Of a stretch of DNA of 12,760 bases, positions 5,612-12,760 are shown one piece after another. Positions within the stretch are counted from its first letter, which is position 1. Each line of letters opens with the position of its first letter. This stretch comes from Sphingomonadales bacterium (GTDB lineage Bacteria > Pseudomonadota > Alphaproteobacteria > Sphingomonadales > Sphingomonadaceae): positions 1-12,760 of the forward strand of contig RDXA01000374.1 of the NCBI GenBank assembly GCA_004292705.1, read 5' to 3'. Position numbers and translations under genes: made by a program. The notes below the pieces were generated by a model that did no database searches, had not been told where the DNA came from, and saw only the letters and a list, made by a program, of their open reading frames with translations.

Positions 5612-7753
5612 TCAGCCCCGCCGCCATGCGTGGTAGCGCTCGACCCAGCCGAGCAGGCCTTCGGGCTTGTGCGCCTTCTTCCAGTTGCCTGCGGCAAACT
5701 TGTTCGCCTCGGCCATGGTGGGATAGGAATGGATCGTGCCGAGGATCTTGTTGAGCCCGATCCCGTATTTCATCGCCAGCACGTATTCGGCGAGCAGCTC
5801 GCCCGCGTGGGCGCCGACGATGGTGGCGCCGAGAACCTTGTCCTTGCCGCCTGCCGGGGTCAGCACCTTGACGAAGCCCTTGGTCTCGCTTTCGGCAATC
5901 GCGCGGTCGAGATCGTCGAGCTCGTAGCGGGTGACTTCGACCGCAATGCCTTGCTCGGCTGCCTCGCGTTCATTGATCCCGACCCGGGCGACTTCAGGAT
6001 CGAGGAAGGTGACTGCCGGGATCACGCGGTAATCGGCCTTGAACTTGCGGAAGGTGCCGAACAGCGCATTGACGCTGGCATACCACGCCTGATGGCTGGC
6101 GGTGTGGGTGAACTGGTAAGGCCCGGCAACGTCTCCGGCGGCGAAGATGTTGGGGAACTTGGTGGCAAGAAATTCGTCGGTGACGACGGTTTTTGCCGTG
6201 TCCACTCCGATGTCTTCCAGCCCGAACCCGGTCAGCCGCGCCTTGCGCCCGATGGCGACGATCAGCGTATCGAAGGGCACCGCGACTTCTGCCCCGCCAT
6301 GTTCGGCAATCAGCGTCCGCCCCTCGATCCGCACCGCCTTGTGGCCGGTCAGGACCCTGACACCATCCGCTTCGAGCACCGCCTTTGCCAGCGCTGACAC
6401 ATCCGGATCCTCGCGCCCGAGCAGGCTATCGGCCATCTCGACCTGAGTCACTTTCGAGCCGAGCCGCGCAAGTGCCTGTGATAGCTCGCAACCGATCGGC
6501 CCGCCGCCGAGGATCACCGTCCGATCCGGCACTGCGTCCATACTGGCGAAGGCCTGCCACATGGTCTCGCTGGTGAGATAGCCGCTCTCCGCAATCCCCG
6601 GGATCGGCGGCACCACCGGCTCGGCGCCGCTGGCAATGATGATTGAGCGCGTCGTCAGCCGCTGGGTGCCCCCGTCATTGCGGGCAATCTCCACAGTCCA
6701 CGGATCGATGATCCGCGCATAGCCCTTGACCACGTCCACGCCGAGATCGGTGTAGCGTTCGACGCTGTCGTGGGGTTCGATCGTCTTGATGGTGTCCATT
6801 ACGCGGGCGATCACCGCCTTGAACGGCACCACGGGATCGACCGGCGTGAGGCCGAATGTGTCGGCCTTGCGCATCAAGGCCGCCACCTTGGCGCTCTTGA
6901 TGATCGCCTTGGACGGCACGCAGCCGGTGTTGAGGCAATCGCCGCCCATCTCGTGCGCTTCCACCAGCGTCACCTTGGCCTTCACCGTCGCGGCGATATA
7001 GGCCGAGACCAGCCCCGCAGACCCGCCGCCGATCACCACCAGATTGCGGTCAAACCGCGCTGGTCGGCTGAACCCGGCATAGACCTTTCGGCGCTTGATC
7101 ATGCCAATGATGCCCTTGGCGATCCACGGCACGATGCCAAGCAGCACGAAGCTTCCCAGCACGGCTGGCGAAGCAATCCCCGCGAGGCTGTCGATCTGCG
7201 CAAGCTGCGTGCCTGCATTCACATAGACAATGGTGCCAAGCAGCATCCCGATCTGGCTCACCCAGGCAAAGGTCACAGTGCGGATGCGGGTAAGGCCCAT
7301 CACAAGGTTCACCACGAAGAACGGAAAGACCGGGATCATCCGCAAGCTGAACAGGTAAAACGCCCCGTCACGCTCCAGCCCGGCGTTGATCGCCTTCAGC
7401 CGTTCGCCAAAACGCGCCTCGATACCGTCGCGCAGCACGTAGCGCGAGGACAGGAAGGCCAGCGTTGCGCCGAGCGTCGAGGCGAAGGAGACGATCACTG
7501 TCCCCAGCACGACATCGAACAGCGCGCCCGCCGCCAGCGTCATGATCGCCGCACCCGGTAGCGAGGCGCCGGTGATGACGACATAAGCGAGGAAGAACCC
7601 GGCGATCACCGCAAGCGGGTTGTCCTGCTGGAACGCGGCAAGATCGGCGGAGAGCGCCTTGATCCCCGCGATTGTCAGGTATTGGCCCAAATCGAAGGCG
7701 AAATAGGCTATGACCAGCGCGGCCAGCACGGCGAGGATGGCGAGCTTTTTCAC
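5612..7753 (-). CDS. TVP38/TMEM64 membrane domain fused to FAD-dependent disulfide oxidoreductase
   Basis: This 713-aa fusion starts with a TVP38/TMEM64 (VTT, DedA-related) domain in about residues 1-215: a TM segment at 3-20, SLPGA at 64-68, GALF at 76-79 and RMIPVFPFF at 138-146. A class I pyridine-nucleotide disulfide oxidoreductase follows: FAD-binding GGGSAG at 242-247, redox-active CLNTGC (C273/C278), NAD(P)H-binding GGGPIG at 416-421, AAGDV, and C-terminal HSYPTMAE (H675, E682) as the likely His-Glu pair. It lacks the N-terminal metal-binding domain and C-terminal vicinal cysteines of mercuric reductase, so mercury is not the likely substrate. The architecture recurs in bacteria under names like bifunctional TVP38/FAD-dependent oxidoreductase; its substrate is unknown. 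The GTG start at 7753 places the first TM helix right after the initiator, with AAAGGGG 12 bases upstream. An in-frame GTG at 7891 would add 46 non-family residues and overlap the preceding gene. Confidence 0.88.
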   Translation of the reverse strand: MKKLAILAVLAALVIAYFAFDLGQYLTIAGIKALSADLAAFQQDNPLAVIAGFFLAYVVITGASLPGAAIMTLAAGALFDVVLGTVIVSFASTLGATLAFLSSRYVLRDGIEARFGERLKAINAGLERDGAFYLFSLRMIPVFPFFVVNLVMGLTRIRTVTFAWVSQIGMLLGTIVYVNAGTQLAQIDSLAGIASPAVLGSFVLLGIVPWIAKGIIGMIKRRKVYAGFSRPARFDRNLVVIGGGSAGLVSAYIAATVKAKVTLVEAHEMGGDCLNTGCVPSKAIIKSAKVAALMRKADTFGLTPVDPVVPFKAVIARVMDTIKTIEPHDSVERYTDLGVDVVKGYARIIDPWTVEIARNDGGTQRLTTRSIIIASGAEPVVPPIPGIAESGYLTSETMWQAFASMDAVPDRTVILGGGPIGCELSQALARLGSKVTQVEMADSLLGREDPDVSALAKAVLEADGVRVLTGHKAVRIEGRTLIAEHGGAEVAVPFDTLIVAIGRKARLTGFGLEDIGVDTAKTVVTDEFLATKFPNIFAAGDVAGPYQFTHTASHQAWYASVNALFGTFRKFKADYRVIPAVTFLDPEVARVGINEREAAEQGIAVEVTRYELDDLDRAIAESETKGFVKVLTPAGGKDKVLGATIVGAHAGELLAEYVLAMKYGIGLNKILGTIHSYPTMAEANKFAAGNWKKAHKPEGLLGWVERYHAWRRG

Positions 7754-7802
7754 GAGACAACAGGACCCCTTTGCACGGTATTCTTCGCCCGGTGCCAGAT
7801 CG

Positions 7803-8936
7803 TTACACCCCGCGGGCAAGGGCGGCGTATTGCGCGATCCAAGCTTTGTCGATGCGGTGCTTGAGAGCAAGCACCCAGCGCCCCTCGGCACTCAATGACC
7901 CGTAGCTGGCGATGGCGGAGCCGTCACCTGTGTTGAGGAGGTATAGGCTGTGCGGGCGCGGGTGATAGGCGCGGCGCGGCGTGTGGCCGTCCAGCAACGC
8001 CCGCAGATTGGCGGCCAGCACCGGCCCCGCAAACACGGCGTGGACACCCGAATGGGCGAGCGGACGGTCGGCGCGCGCGGCGACATCCCCTGCGGCGAGG
8101 ATATGCGGGTGCGAGATCGAGCAATGCTGCGCATCCACAGCCATGTAACCCGCTGCGTCTGCCGCGATCCCCGAGGCGCGCAGCCAGCCCGGTGCAGCGC
8201 TGCCAGTCGCGGCGATCACAAGGTCGACCGGTTCGAGCGATTGGCCGCCCGCCGCAACCGCGCCGCTCTCGAACCGCACGTCCGAGGCGAGCATTGCGAT
8301 CCCCTGTCGCGTCAGCGCGCGCGCGGTGCGGCGCTGGACTGCGGGGGCAAAACCGGGGAGCAGTCCTCCAGCGCCCGTTGCCAGCGACACCGACGGCGGC
8401 GTTCCGGCTCCGGCTCGGTTGCGCATCGCGAAGGCGAGCTCAACTCCGCCCGCACCGCCACCGGCAATCACCACATGAGCAGGCGCGGGCAAAGCGGCGA
8501 GGCGAGCGACAAAGGCGCTGATCGGGCGCACGTCGAGGAGCCGGGGGTCTGCTCCCAGCAGCCTCGCGCCCCTGCCTTCCCCGCCGGTGTCAAAAGAGGC
8601 GAAGTCGAAAGCGATCCGCGCGCCGTTCGCTGTCGTCACTGTGCGGGCGTCGGGATCAAGCGCCACACAGCGATCCTGCACCAGTTCCACCCCGGCGCGC
8701 GCCGCCAGTGCCACGAGATCGACCAGCCCGTCACCCTGCTCGTGCTGCCCCGCGATCCAGCCCGGCACCATGCCCGAATAGCGCAAGGTGGGTTCCGGCG
8801 TCAGCAACACACTGCGCGCACCCGGCAGCGGGCCACGCCTGATCCAGTCAGCTAGCACCGCGACATGGGCATGGCCGCCACCCACCAGCAGCACCCTTTT
8901 CGCCCCGCCCGTCCCTTTTGCATGTTGTTCCACCAT
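7803..8936 (-). CDS. NAD(P)H/FAD oxidoreductase of the SelD-N-terminal (TIGR03169-like) type
   Basis: The 377-aa flavoprotein has two dinucleotide-binding motifs, GGGHAH at 19-24 (FAD) and GGGAGGVE at 159-166 (NAD(P)H), plus LRYSGMVPGWIAG at 51-63 and ILAAGDVAA near the second FAD contact. The GGGHAH and YSGMVPG signatures are those of the flavoprotein found N-terminal to selenide, water dikinase (SelD) in fusion proteins, or standing alone. It is related in fold to type II NADH dehydrogenases. No SelD domain is attached here and no redox-active CxxxxC is present; electron acceptor and role are unknown. It is the first gene of the minus-strand operon, 49 bases before the TVP38-reductase. Start: ATG at 8936. 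GTG codons just beside it (8939 and 8933) are equally possible, and the ribosome-binding site is weak (GCAGG). Confidence 0.8.
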   Translation of the reverse strand: MVEQHAKGTGGAKRVLLVGGGHAHVAVLADWIRRGPLPGARSVLLTPEPTLRYSGMVPGWIAGQHEQGDGLVDLVALAARAGVELVQDRCVALDPDARTVTTANGARIAFDFASFDTGGEGRGARLLGADPRLLDVRPISAFVARLAALPAPAHVVIAGGGAGGVELAFAMRNRAGAGTPPSVSLATGAGGLLPGFAPAVQRRTARALTRQGIAMLASDVRFESGAVAAGGQSLEPVDLVIAATGSAAPGWLRASGIAADAAGYMAVDAQHCSISHPHILAAGDVAARADRPLAHSGVHAVFAGPVLAANLRALLDGHTPRRAYHPRPHSLYLLNTGDGSAIASYGSLSAEGRWVLALKHRIDKAWIAQYAALARGV

Positions 8937-8939
8937 CAC

Positions 8940-9203
8940 CTGCGCTTCATCGCCTGCGGTTCAGCTACCCGCAAGCTTTGAACGCTAACGCGCCCCGGCA
9001 ATGTTTTCTTGCCGCACACAGTCGACCAAAGACATGTATCTTCAAGAATTTGAACATACTTCCGGCGGCGGAACCGCGAGCACGTTCAATGATTGATCGC
9101 TTGCAGCGCAGCAATGTTGCAATAGATGCACACAGAGACCGGCGCGCGCCATCCGGCCGGGCATCGGATCGCTTGGACACAGGTTTCGACACGAAAGGCT
9201 GCC
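8940..9203. promoter_or_regulatory. Divergent promoter region between oxidoreductase operon and export operon
   Basis: These 264 bases separate two divergent operons and are visibly more AT-rich in the middle (9002-9056) than the coding DNA. TTGAAC occurs at 8978-8983 and 9050-9055, and its complement GTTCAA at 9084-9089. TTCAA (9041-9045) and TTGAA (9050-9054) form a short dyad. I could not find a convincing, correctly spaced -35/-10 pair on either strand. The ribosome-binding site GAAAGG (9193-9198) serves the ABC gene. Confidence 0.5.
9101..9114. promoter_or_regulatory. Palindrome TTGCnGCGCnGCAA, possible operator
   Basis: The 14-base element has TTGC and GCAA arms around a self-complementary GCGC core; only the two n positions break the symmetry. 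It sits about 90 bases upstream of the ABC exporter start in the divergent region, where a repressor or activator site would be expected. No matching regulator gene is present in the window, and a chance palindrome in GC-rich DNA is possible. Confidence 0.25.
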
Positions 9204-10949
9204 ATGGCAGGTGAAGGCCAAAGTTACGGCTCGAAGATATCGCTGGTAAAGTTCTTCAGGATTTTCTTCGATATCCTGAAGCCCGAAGCGAACTTCTACT
9301 GGCTTGCCGCTGTCTATGGCATCGGCATCAGCCTGCTCAGCCTTGCCACGCCGATTTCGGTGCAGATGCTGATCAACACCATCGCCAACACCGCGCTCAC
9401 CGCGCCGCTGGTGGTGCTGTCGCTTACCCTGTTCGGCCTCCTCTTTATCTCCTCCATGCTCTACGCCCTGCGCGTCCACTTGATGGAGCTGTTCGCGCGG
9501 CGTTTCTATGCGCGGATGGTGGCAGAGATGTCGCTGATCTCGGTCTATGCCCAGAACCCGTTTTTCGGCGACCAGAAGAAGAGCGCGCTGTTCAACCGCT
9601 ATTTCGATGTGGTCTATGTCCAGACCGCGATCCCGATCCTGTTCATCGGCGGCTTCACCACGCTGTTGCAGATCGCGGTCGGGTTTGTGCTGGTCTCGCT
9701 CTACCACCCCTATTTCCTCGGCTTCACGCTGGTGATGATCGCGCTGATCTGGGTGGTGTGGCTGGTGTGGGGCAGCCGCGCGCTGCGCACCGGGGTTGAC
9801 CTCAGCCACGCCAAGCACGCCACCGCTGCCTGGCTGCAAACGGTCGGCGCGTCCAACGGCTTCTTCAAGTCGCAGCGCCGCATCGACTATGCGCTCGACA
9901 AGACCGACGATCACACCCGCGATTACATCACTCAGCGCAAGCGGCACTTCCGCCATCTGTTCTCTCAGACCATCGCGTTCCTGCTGATGTATGCTGCTGC
10001 CAGCGCGGCGCTGCTTGGCCTTGGCGGGTGGCTGGTGATCCAGAATCAGCTCACCCTCGGCCAGCTGGTTGCAGCCGAACTGGTGCTGTCAGCGGCCTTT
10101 TTCGGCGTGGCGCAGCTGGGCAGCTATCTCGGCTATTTCTACGATCTGTTTGCAGCGGTCGAGGAAATCTCGCATTTCTATGATGTCGAGCAGGAACAGC
10201 CCAAGGGCGACGATCCCTTTGACGGGCCTGATCACACGATTGTCATGAAGGGAGTGCGCGGACGCGCGCGGCACGAGGACGCGCAGTTCGATCTCGAAAT
10301 CCCGAGCGGCGCCATCATCATGGCTGCCGCCAGCCAGCACGGGGTGCAGCGGCTGTTCACCAGTCTGCTCAAGCTCCACGCCCTGCCACAGGGGGGCATC
10401 GCAACGCTGGGTGGCATCGACATGAAGGCGATCGAGCCGCATCACCTTCGCAAAAACGTCCACGTGCTCGACCGCCCCAGCACGGTCGAGATGACGATCC
10501 GCGAATATCTCGCTCTGTCCTGCCCCGACACCGCGCCGCAGCGGATGATCGGCGCGCTTGAGACAGTGGGGCTGGCCGACATGATGGCGACGCTGGAGAA
10601 GGGCCTGGATACCCCGCTGGCAGCGACCGGCTATCCCTTGTCAGCGGTGGAATTGCAGCAATTGAAGCTCGCCAATGCATTGCTGGAACGCCCCCGCATT
10701 CTGGTGCTCAGCCGCTTGTTCGACCTGATCGATCCCGAACCCATTGCCCGCGCCGTCACCGAATTGCGCAGCCAAAGCTATTCGACGGTGATCTATTTTT
10801 CCAACCGGCGCATCGATCTGGGATTTGACCGCTTCCTCTATCTCGAGGCGCACCAGCAGCGGTATTTCGACACTTTCGAGGAATTCTGCACCGCCATGAA
10901 CCGTCCGGCCGCCTTCACTGGCTCCGTGCCGACCAAGGGAGGCGCATAA
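9204..10949 (+). CDS. ABC exporter with degenerate, apparently dead ATPase domain
   Basis: The 581-aa protein has the layout of a type I secretion ABC half-transporter: a six-helix membrane domain (helices near 31-53, 68-90, 148-170, 174-192, 256-279 and 285-305) and a C-terminal nucleotide-binding domain. Aligned by eye, all catalytic motifs are replaced. Walker A reads AASQHGVQRLF (375-385), with Lys to Q382 and Ser to R383. The Q-loop Gln is R424. The signature LSGGQ is LSAVE (479-483). Walker B Asp-Glu is S503-R504, and the H-loop His is N534. Flanking secondary structure is kept (LLERPRILVLSRLFDLID), so the domain is folded but should not bind or hydrolyse ATP. There is no C39 peptidase domain. 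Start: ATG 9204 follows GAAAGG by 5 bases; the in-frame ATG at 9126 has no such site. The gene is 2 bases before the adaptor gene, so one operon. The frame is intact, so it is not a pseudogene. Confidence 0.88.
   Translation: MAGEGQSYGSKISLVKFFRIFFDILKPEANFYWLAAVYGIGISLLSLATPISVQMLINTIANTALTAPLVVLSLTLFGLLFISSMLYALRVHLMELFARRFYARMVAEMSLISVYAQNPFFGDQKKSALFNRYFDVVYVQTAIPILFIGGFTTLLQIAVGFVLVSLYHPYFLGFTLVMIALIWVVWLVWGSRALRTGVDLSHAKHATAAWLQTVGASNGFFKSQRRIDYALDKTDDHTRDYITQRKRHFRHLFSQTIAFLLMYAAASAALLGLGGWLVIQNQLTLGQLVAAELVLSAAFFGVAQLGSYLGYFYDLFAAVEEISHFYDVEQEQPKGDDPFDGPDHTIVMKGVRGRARHEDAQFDLEIPSGAIIMAAASQHGVQRLFTSLLKLHALPQGGIATLGGIDMKAIEPHHLRKNVHVLDRPSTVEMTIREYLALSCPDTAPQRMIGALETVGLADMMATLEKGLDTPLAATGYPLSAVELQQLKLANALLERPRILVLSRLFDLIDPEPIARAVTELRSQSYSTVIYFSNRRIDLGFDRFLYLEAHQQRYFDTFEEFCTAMNRPAAFTGSVPTKGGA
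10935..10942 (+). promoter_or_regulatory. Strong ribosome-binding site of the HlyD gene inside the ABC gene end
   Basis: AAGGGAGG lies 9 bases before the ATG at 10952 and within the last codons of the ABC gene. It supports that start and suggests the adaptor is translated efficiently, possibly coupled to the ABC subunit. Confidence 0.7.
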
Positions 10950-10951
10950 CC

Positions 10952-11983
10952 ATGGCGACGCTCAAGGAAGACATGGCGCATTTCACCACGCTGGCGTCGA
11001 TCAAGACGCCGCGGGTGATGCGGGTGGTGTTTGTCATGCTGCTGGCCGCAATTGTCATCACGGTCGCGTTCCTGATCTACGTGCCGTGGGTGCAGACCAC
11101 CTCGGGACGCGGGGTGGTGACCACGCTCAGCCCCAATGAACGCAAGCAGGACATCAACGCGCTGGTGCCGGGCCGGATCGAGGAATGGTACGTGCGCGAT
11201 GGCAGCTCGGTGAAAAAGGGCGATCCGATCGTTCGCATCGCCGATATTGATCCCCAGCTGCTTGATCGCTTGCAGGCCGAGCGCGGGCAAATGGAGCGGC
11301 AATTGCAGGCCGCCCAGTCGGCGCTTGCCACCGCCCAGATCGACGAGCGGCGCTCGCGCGAGCTGTTCGAGGCCGGGCTGGCCGCGCGACGCGACTACGA
11401 ACTGGCCCAGATCAAGGTCGCTGAAATGCAGGGCAGGGTTGCCGCCGCCGAGGCCGACCTCAACCGGGCCGATATCAACATCTCGCGTCAGTCGGTGCAG
11501 ATCGTGCGCGCGCCGCGCGATGGCTTCATCCAAAGCCTCAACGCCGGTGACGCGGCCACTTTCATCAACGCGGGCGATGTGCTGGCGACCTTCGTGCCTG
11601 ACAATGCCGTGCGCGTGGTCGAGATCTTCATCGATGGCCGCGATGTCGCGCTGGTGCGGCCGGGCGACAAGACCCGGATCCAGTTCGAAGGCTGGCCTGC
11701 GGTCCAGTTTTCCGGCTGGCCATCGGTCGCCGTCGGCACGTTCGGAGGCCAGGTGATCACCGTCGATCAGTCGGCCCAGCCCAATGGCCGCTTCCGCGTG
11801 CTGATCGCCGAGGACAAGCTGGACGGCTATGGCTGGCCAGAGGAACGCTATGTCCGCTTTGGCGCAGCGGTGCAGGCCTGGGTGCTGCTGGAGACCGTGC
11901 CGGTGGGCTACGAGATCTGGCGTCAGCTCAACAATTTCCCGCCTGAACTTCCAGCTGCAGAAAGCGCGGGAACGGCCAACTGA
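10952..11983 (+). CDS. HlyD-family periplasmic adaptor (membrane fusion protein)
   Basis: The 343-aa adaptor is anchored by one TM helix at 24-44. The first lipoyl half-motif follows (LVPGRIEEWYVRDGSSVKKGDPIVRI, about 71-96), then an alpha-hairpin coiled coil at about 102-180 rich in Gln/Ala/Glu/Arg, and the second lipoyl half (APRDGFIQSLNAGD, from 187). Beta-barrel and membrane-proximal domains complete it (EIFIDGRDVALVRPGDKTRIQFEGWPAVQF). The hairpin is short beside classic HlyD (about 478 aa). Such adaptors join an inner-membrane exporter to a TolC-type channel, which matches the gene order: ABC gene 2 bases upstream, outer-membrane channel 2 bases downstream. Substrate is unknown. Confidence 0.9.
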   Translation: MATLKEDMAHFTTLASIKTPRVMRVVFVMLLAAIVITVAFLIYVPWVQTTSGRGVVTTLSPNERKQDINALVPGRIEEWYVRDGSSVKKGDPIVRIADIDPQLLDRLQAERGQMERQLQAAQSALATAQIDERRSRELFEAGLAARRDYELAQIKVAEMQGRVAAAEADLNRADINISRQSVQIVRAPRDGFIQSLNAGDAATFINAGDVLATFVPDNAVRVVEIFIDGRDVALVRPGDKTRIQFEGWPAVQFSGWPSVAVGTFGGQVITVDQSAQPNGRFRVLIAEDKLDGYGWPEERYVRFGAAVQAWVLLETVPVGYEIWRQLNNFPPELPAAESAGTAN

Positions 11984-11985
11984 CG

Positions 11986-12760
11986 ATGCGACGAGGCCTC
12001 GCCCCCAAGCGTCGAGCCTTGAGGCTGGGCGGGCTGCTCGGCACCGGCGCGGCCGCGCTGGGGCTGGCGCTTGCTCCCCTTCCCGCCGCCGCACAGGAGA
12101 TCGCGCCGCTGAGCGATTCGCTCGATGTGGCACTGAAAACCGGGCCGCTGCTGCCGGAAGAGGTGCTGCGCTCGTCAGTGCTGACCTTTCCCTCGATCCT
12201 CGAAGCCTTCGAGCGTGAGGCCGCCGCCCGTTCCGACCAGCTCGCCGCCGATGGCGCGTTCGATCTGATGCTCAAAGGCGAATATTACGACCGTCTCACC
12301 GGCTTCTACTCGGGCGGGTTCGGCAAGGCCGAAGCCCGCCAGCCGCTGCGCCCCTATGGCGCGGAGGTGTATGGCTCCTACCGGGTCTCCAACGGCACCT
12401 TTCCGACCTACGAGAACGAGAATTACACCAATAATCTTGGCGAGATCAAAGTCGGCGCGCTGTTCTCGTTGCTGCGCAATCGCGACATCGACAGCCGCCG
12501 CTTCGCGGTCGAGGACACGCGGATCGCCGCCAGCCAGGCGCGGCTCGATGTGCTGCTGGTGCAATTGAACGTCCAGCACGAGGCGCTGCGCGCCTATTGG
12601 CGCTGGGTTGGCGCGGGCGAAGAAATCCGGGTGTTCGAGGAACTGCTCGAAATCGCGGAGGCCCGGCAGATCGGACTTACCCGCGAAGTCGGTGAAGGCG
12701 CCCGCGCGCGAATTGCGCTGACCGAGAACGAGCAGAACCTGCTGGCGCGACGTTCACTGC
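11986..12760 (+). CDS. TolC-family outer-membrane channel, 5' part (runs off window)
   Basis: An ATG at 11986, 2 bases after the adaptor stop, opens a frame that stays open to the window end (258 codons seen). The N-terminus is a signal peptide: basic MRRGLAPKRRALR, a hydrophobic core, and cleavage expected at A34-A-A36 before Gln37. The mature part has a long helix (FPSILEAFEREAAARSDQLAADG), an aromatic strand region (MLKGEYYDRLTGFY, YGAEVYGSYRVSNG), then LFSLLRNRDIDSRR and long helices with many Gln/Glu/Ala. This pattern fits outer-membrane efflux proteins (PF02321), in which strands form the barrel and helices the periplasmic tunnel. A complete channel is usually 420-500 aa, so about half is missing here. 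With the two genes before it, it completes a tripartite envelope-spanning export set. Confidence 0.85.
   Translation, partial: MRRGLAPKRRALRLGGLLGTGAAALGLALAPLPAAAQEIAPLSDSLDVALKTGPLLPEEVLRSSVLTFPSILEAFEREAAARSDQLAADGAFDLMLKGEYYDRLTGFYSGGFGKAEARQPLRPYGAEVYGSYRVSNGTFPTYENENYTNNLGEIKVGALFSLLRNRDIDSRRFAVEDTRIAASQARLDVLLVQLNVQHEALRAYWRWVGAGEEIRVFEELLEIAEARQIGLTREVGEGARARIALTENEQNLLARRSL

Noticed and set aside
5612..7753. Mercuric reductase (merA) and a mercury-resistance locus
   Set aside because: No N-terminal metal-binding domain, no C-terminal vicinal cysteines, and no merR, merT or merP nearby.
7754..7891. GTG at 7891 as the start of the TVP38-reductase fusion
   Set aside because: It would overlap the upstream oxidoreductase gene by 89 bases and add 46 residues before the natural first membrane helix.
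7950..8855. 301-codon plus-strand frame opposite the SelD-type oxidoreductase
   Set aside because: Arg/His-rich antisense shadow; the minus-strand protein has both dinucleotide-binding motifs.
9126..9203. Upstream ATG at 9126 as the start of the ABC gene
   Set aside because: No ribosome-binding site, added residues are Arg/His/Thr-rich and unlike the family, whereas ATG 9204 has GAAAGG at proper distance.
9042..9956. 304-codon minus-strand frame opposite the ABC membrane domain
   Set aside because: Product is rich in Gln/His/Arg/Asp, as expected for the complement of hydrophobic membrane codons, and matches no family.
9204..10949. ABC gene as a decaying pseudogene
   Set aside because: No stop or frameshift in 581 codons, the NBD framework is kept, a ribosome-binding site is present and it is coupled to two intact partner genes. 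A conserved pseudo-ATPase is more likely.
10838..12133. 431-codon minus-strand frame opposite the HlyD and TolC genes
   Set aside because: Antisense shadow; the plus-strand adaptor and channel have clear domains, signal peptide and ribosome-binding sites.

Overview
The window is dense, high-GC DNA with short intergenic gaps. Its gene content suggests an alphaproteobacterium of the Sphingomonadales (Erythrobacter/Porphyrobacter/Novosphingobium type). The clues are a TonB-locus type flavin halogenase next to a DUF6445 gene, a lipoprotein cytochrome c, and a TVP38/FAD-reductase fusion. This placement is an inference from protein families; no rRNA or other marker gene is present. I see no tRNA, CRISPR array, insertion sequence or phage gene.

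Layout. (1) 1-2091, plus strand: the 3' part of a DUF6445 gene and a complete tryptophan-halogenase-family flavoprotein. These are probably the end of a longer specialised-metabolism or nutrient-uptake cluster lying upstream. (2) 2113-2681: a two-way terminator and, on the minus strand, a lipid-anchored mitochondrial-type cytochrome c. (3) 2905-3720, plus strand: a three-helix membrane protein with a DUF1499 domain, possibly read from a leaderless mRNA. (4) 3710-8936, minus strand: a tight four-gene operon in the order FAD/NAD(P)H oxidoreductase of the SelD-N-terminal type, TVP38/TMEM64-disulfide-reductase fusion, concentrative nucleoside transporter and YnjF-like CDP-alcohol phosphatidyltransferase. 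(5) 8940-9203: a divergent regulatory region. (6) 9204 to the end, plus strand: a three-gene export operon of ABC exporter, HlyD-type adaptor and TolC-type outer-membrane channel; the last gene runs off the window.

The most unusual feature is the ABC exporter at 9204-10949. Its membrane domain looks normal, but every catalytic motif of its nucleotide-binding domain is replaced: Walker A, Q-loop, signature, Walker B Asp and Glu, and H-loop. The frame is intact and coupled to an adaptor and an outer-membrane channel. The locus therefore looks like a conserved type-I-secretion-like machine whose visible ABC subunit cannot hydrolyse ATP.

The second point of interest is the four-gene redox/membrane operon. 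It combines a TVP38 protein and a YnjF-like enzyme, families that also share the E. coli ydjXYZ-ynjABCDEF locus, with a SelD-associated oxidoreductase and a CNT transporter whose nucleobase-binding loop is altered. A third is that the DUF6445 fragment beside the halogenase carries an H-x-D ... H ... R pattern reminiscent of 2-oxoglutarate/Fe(II) oxygenases.
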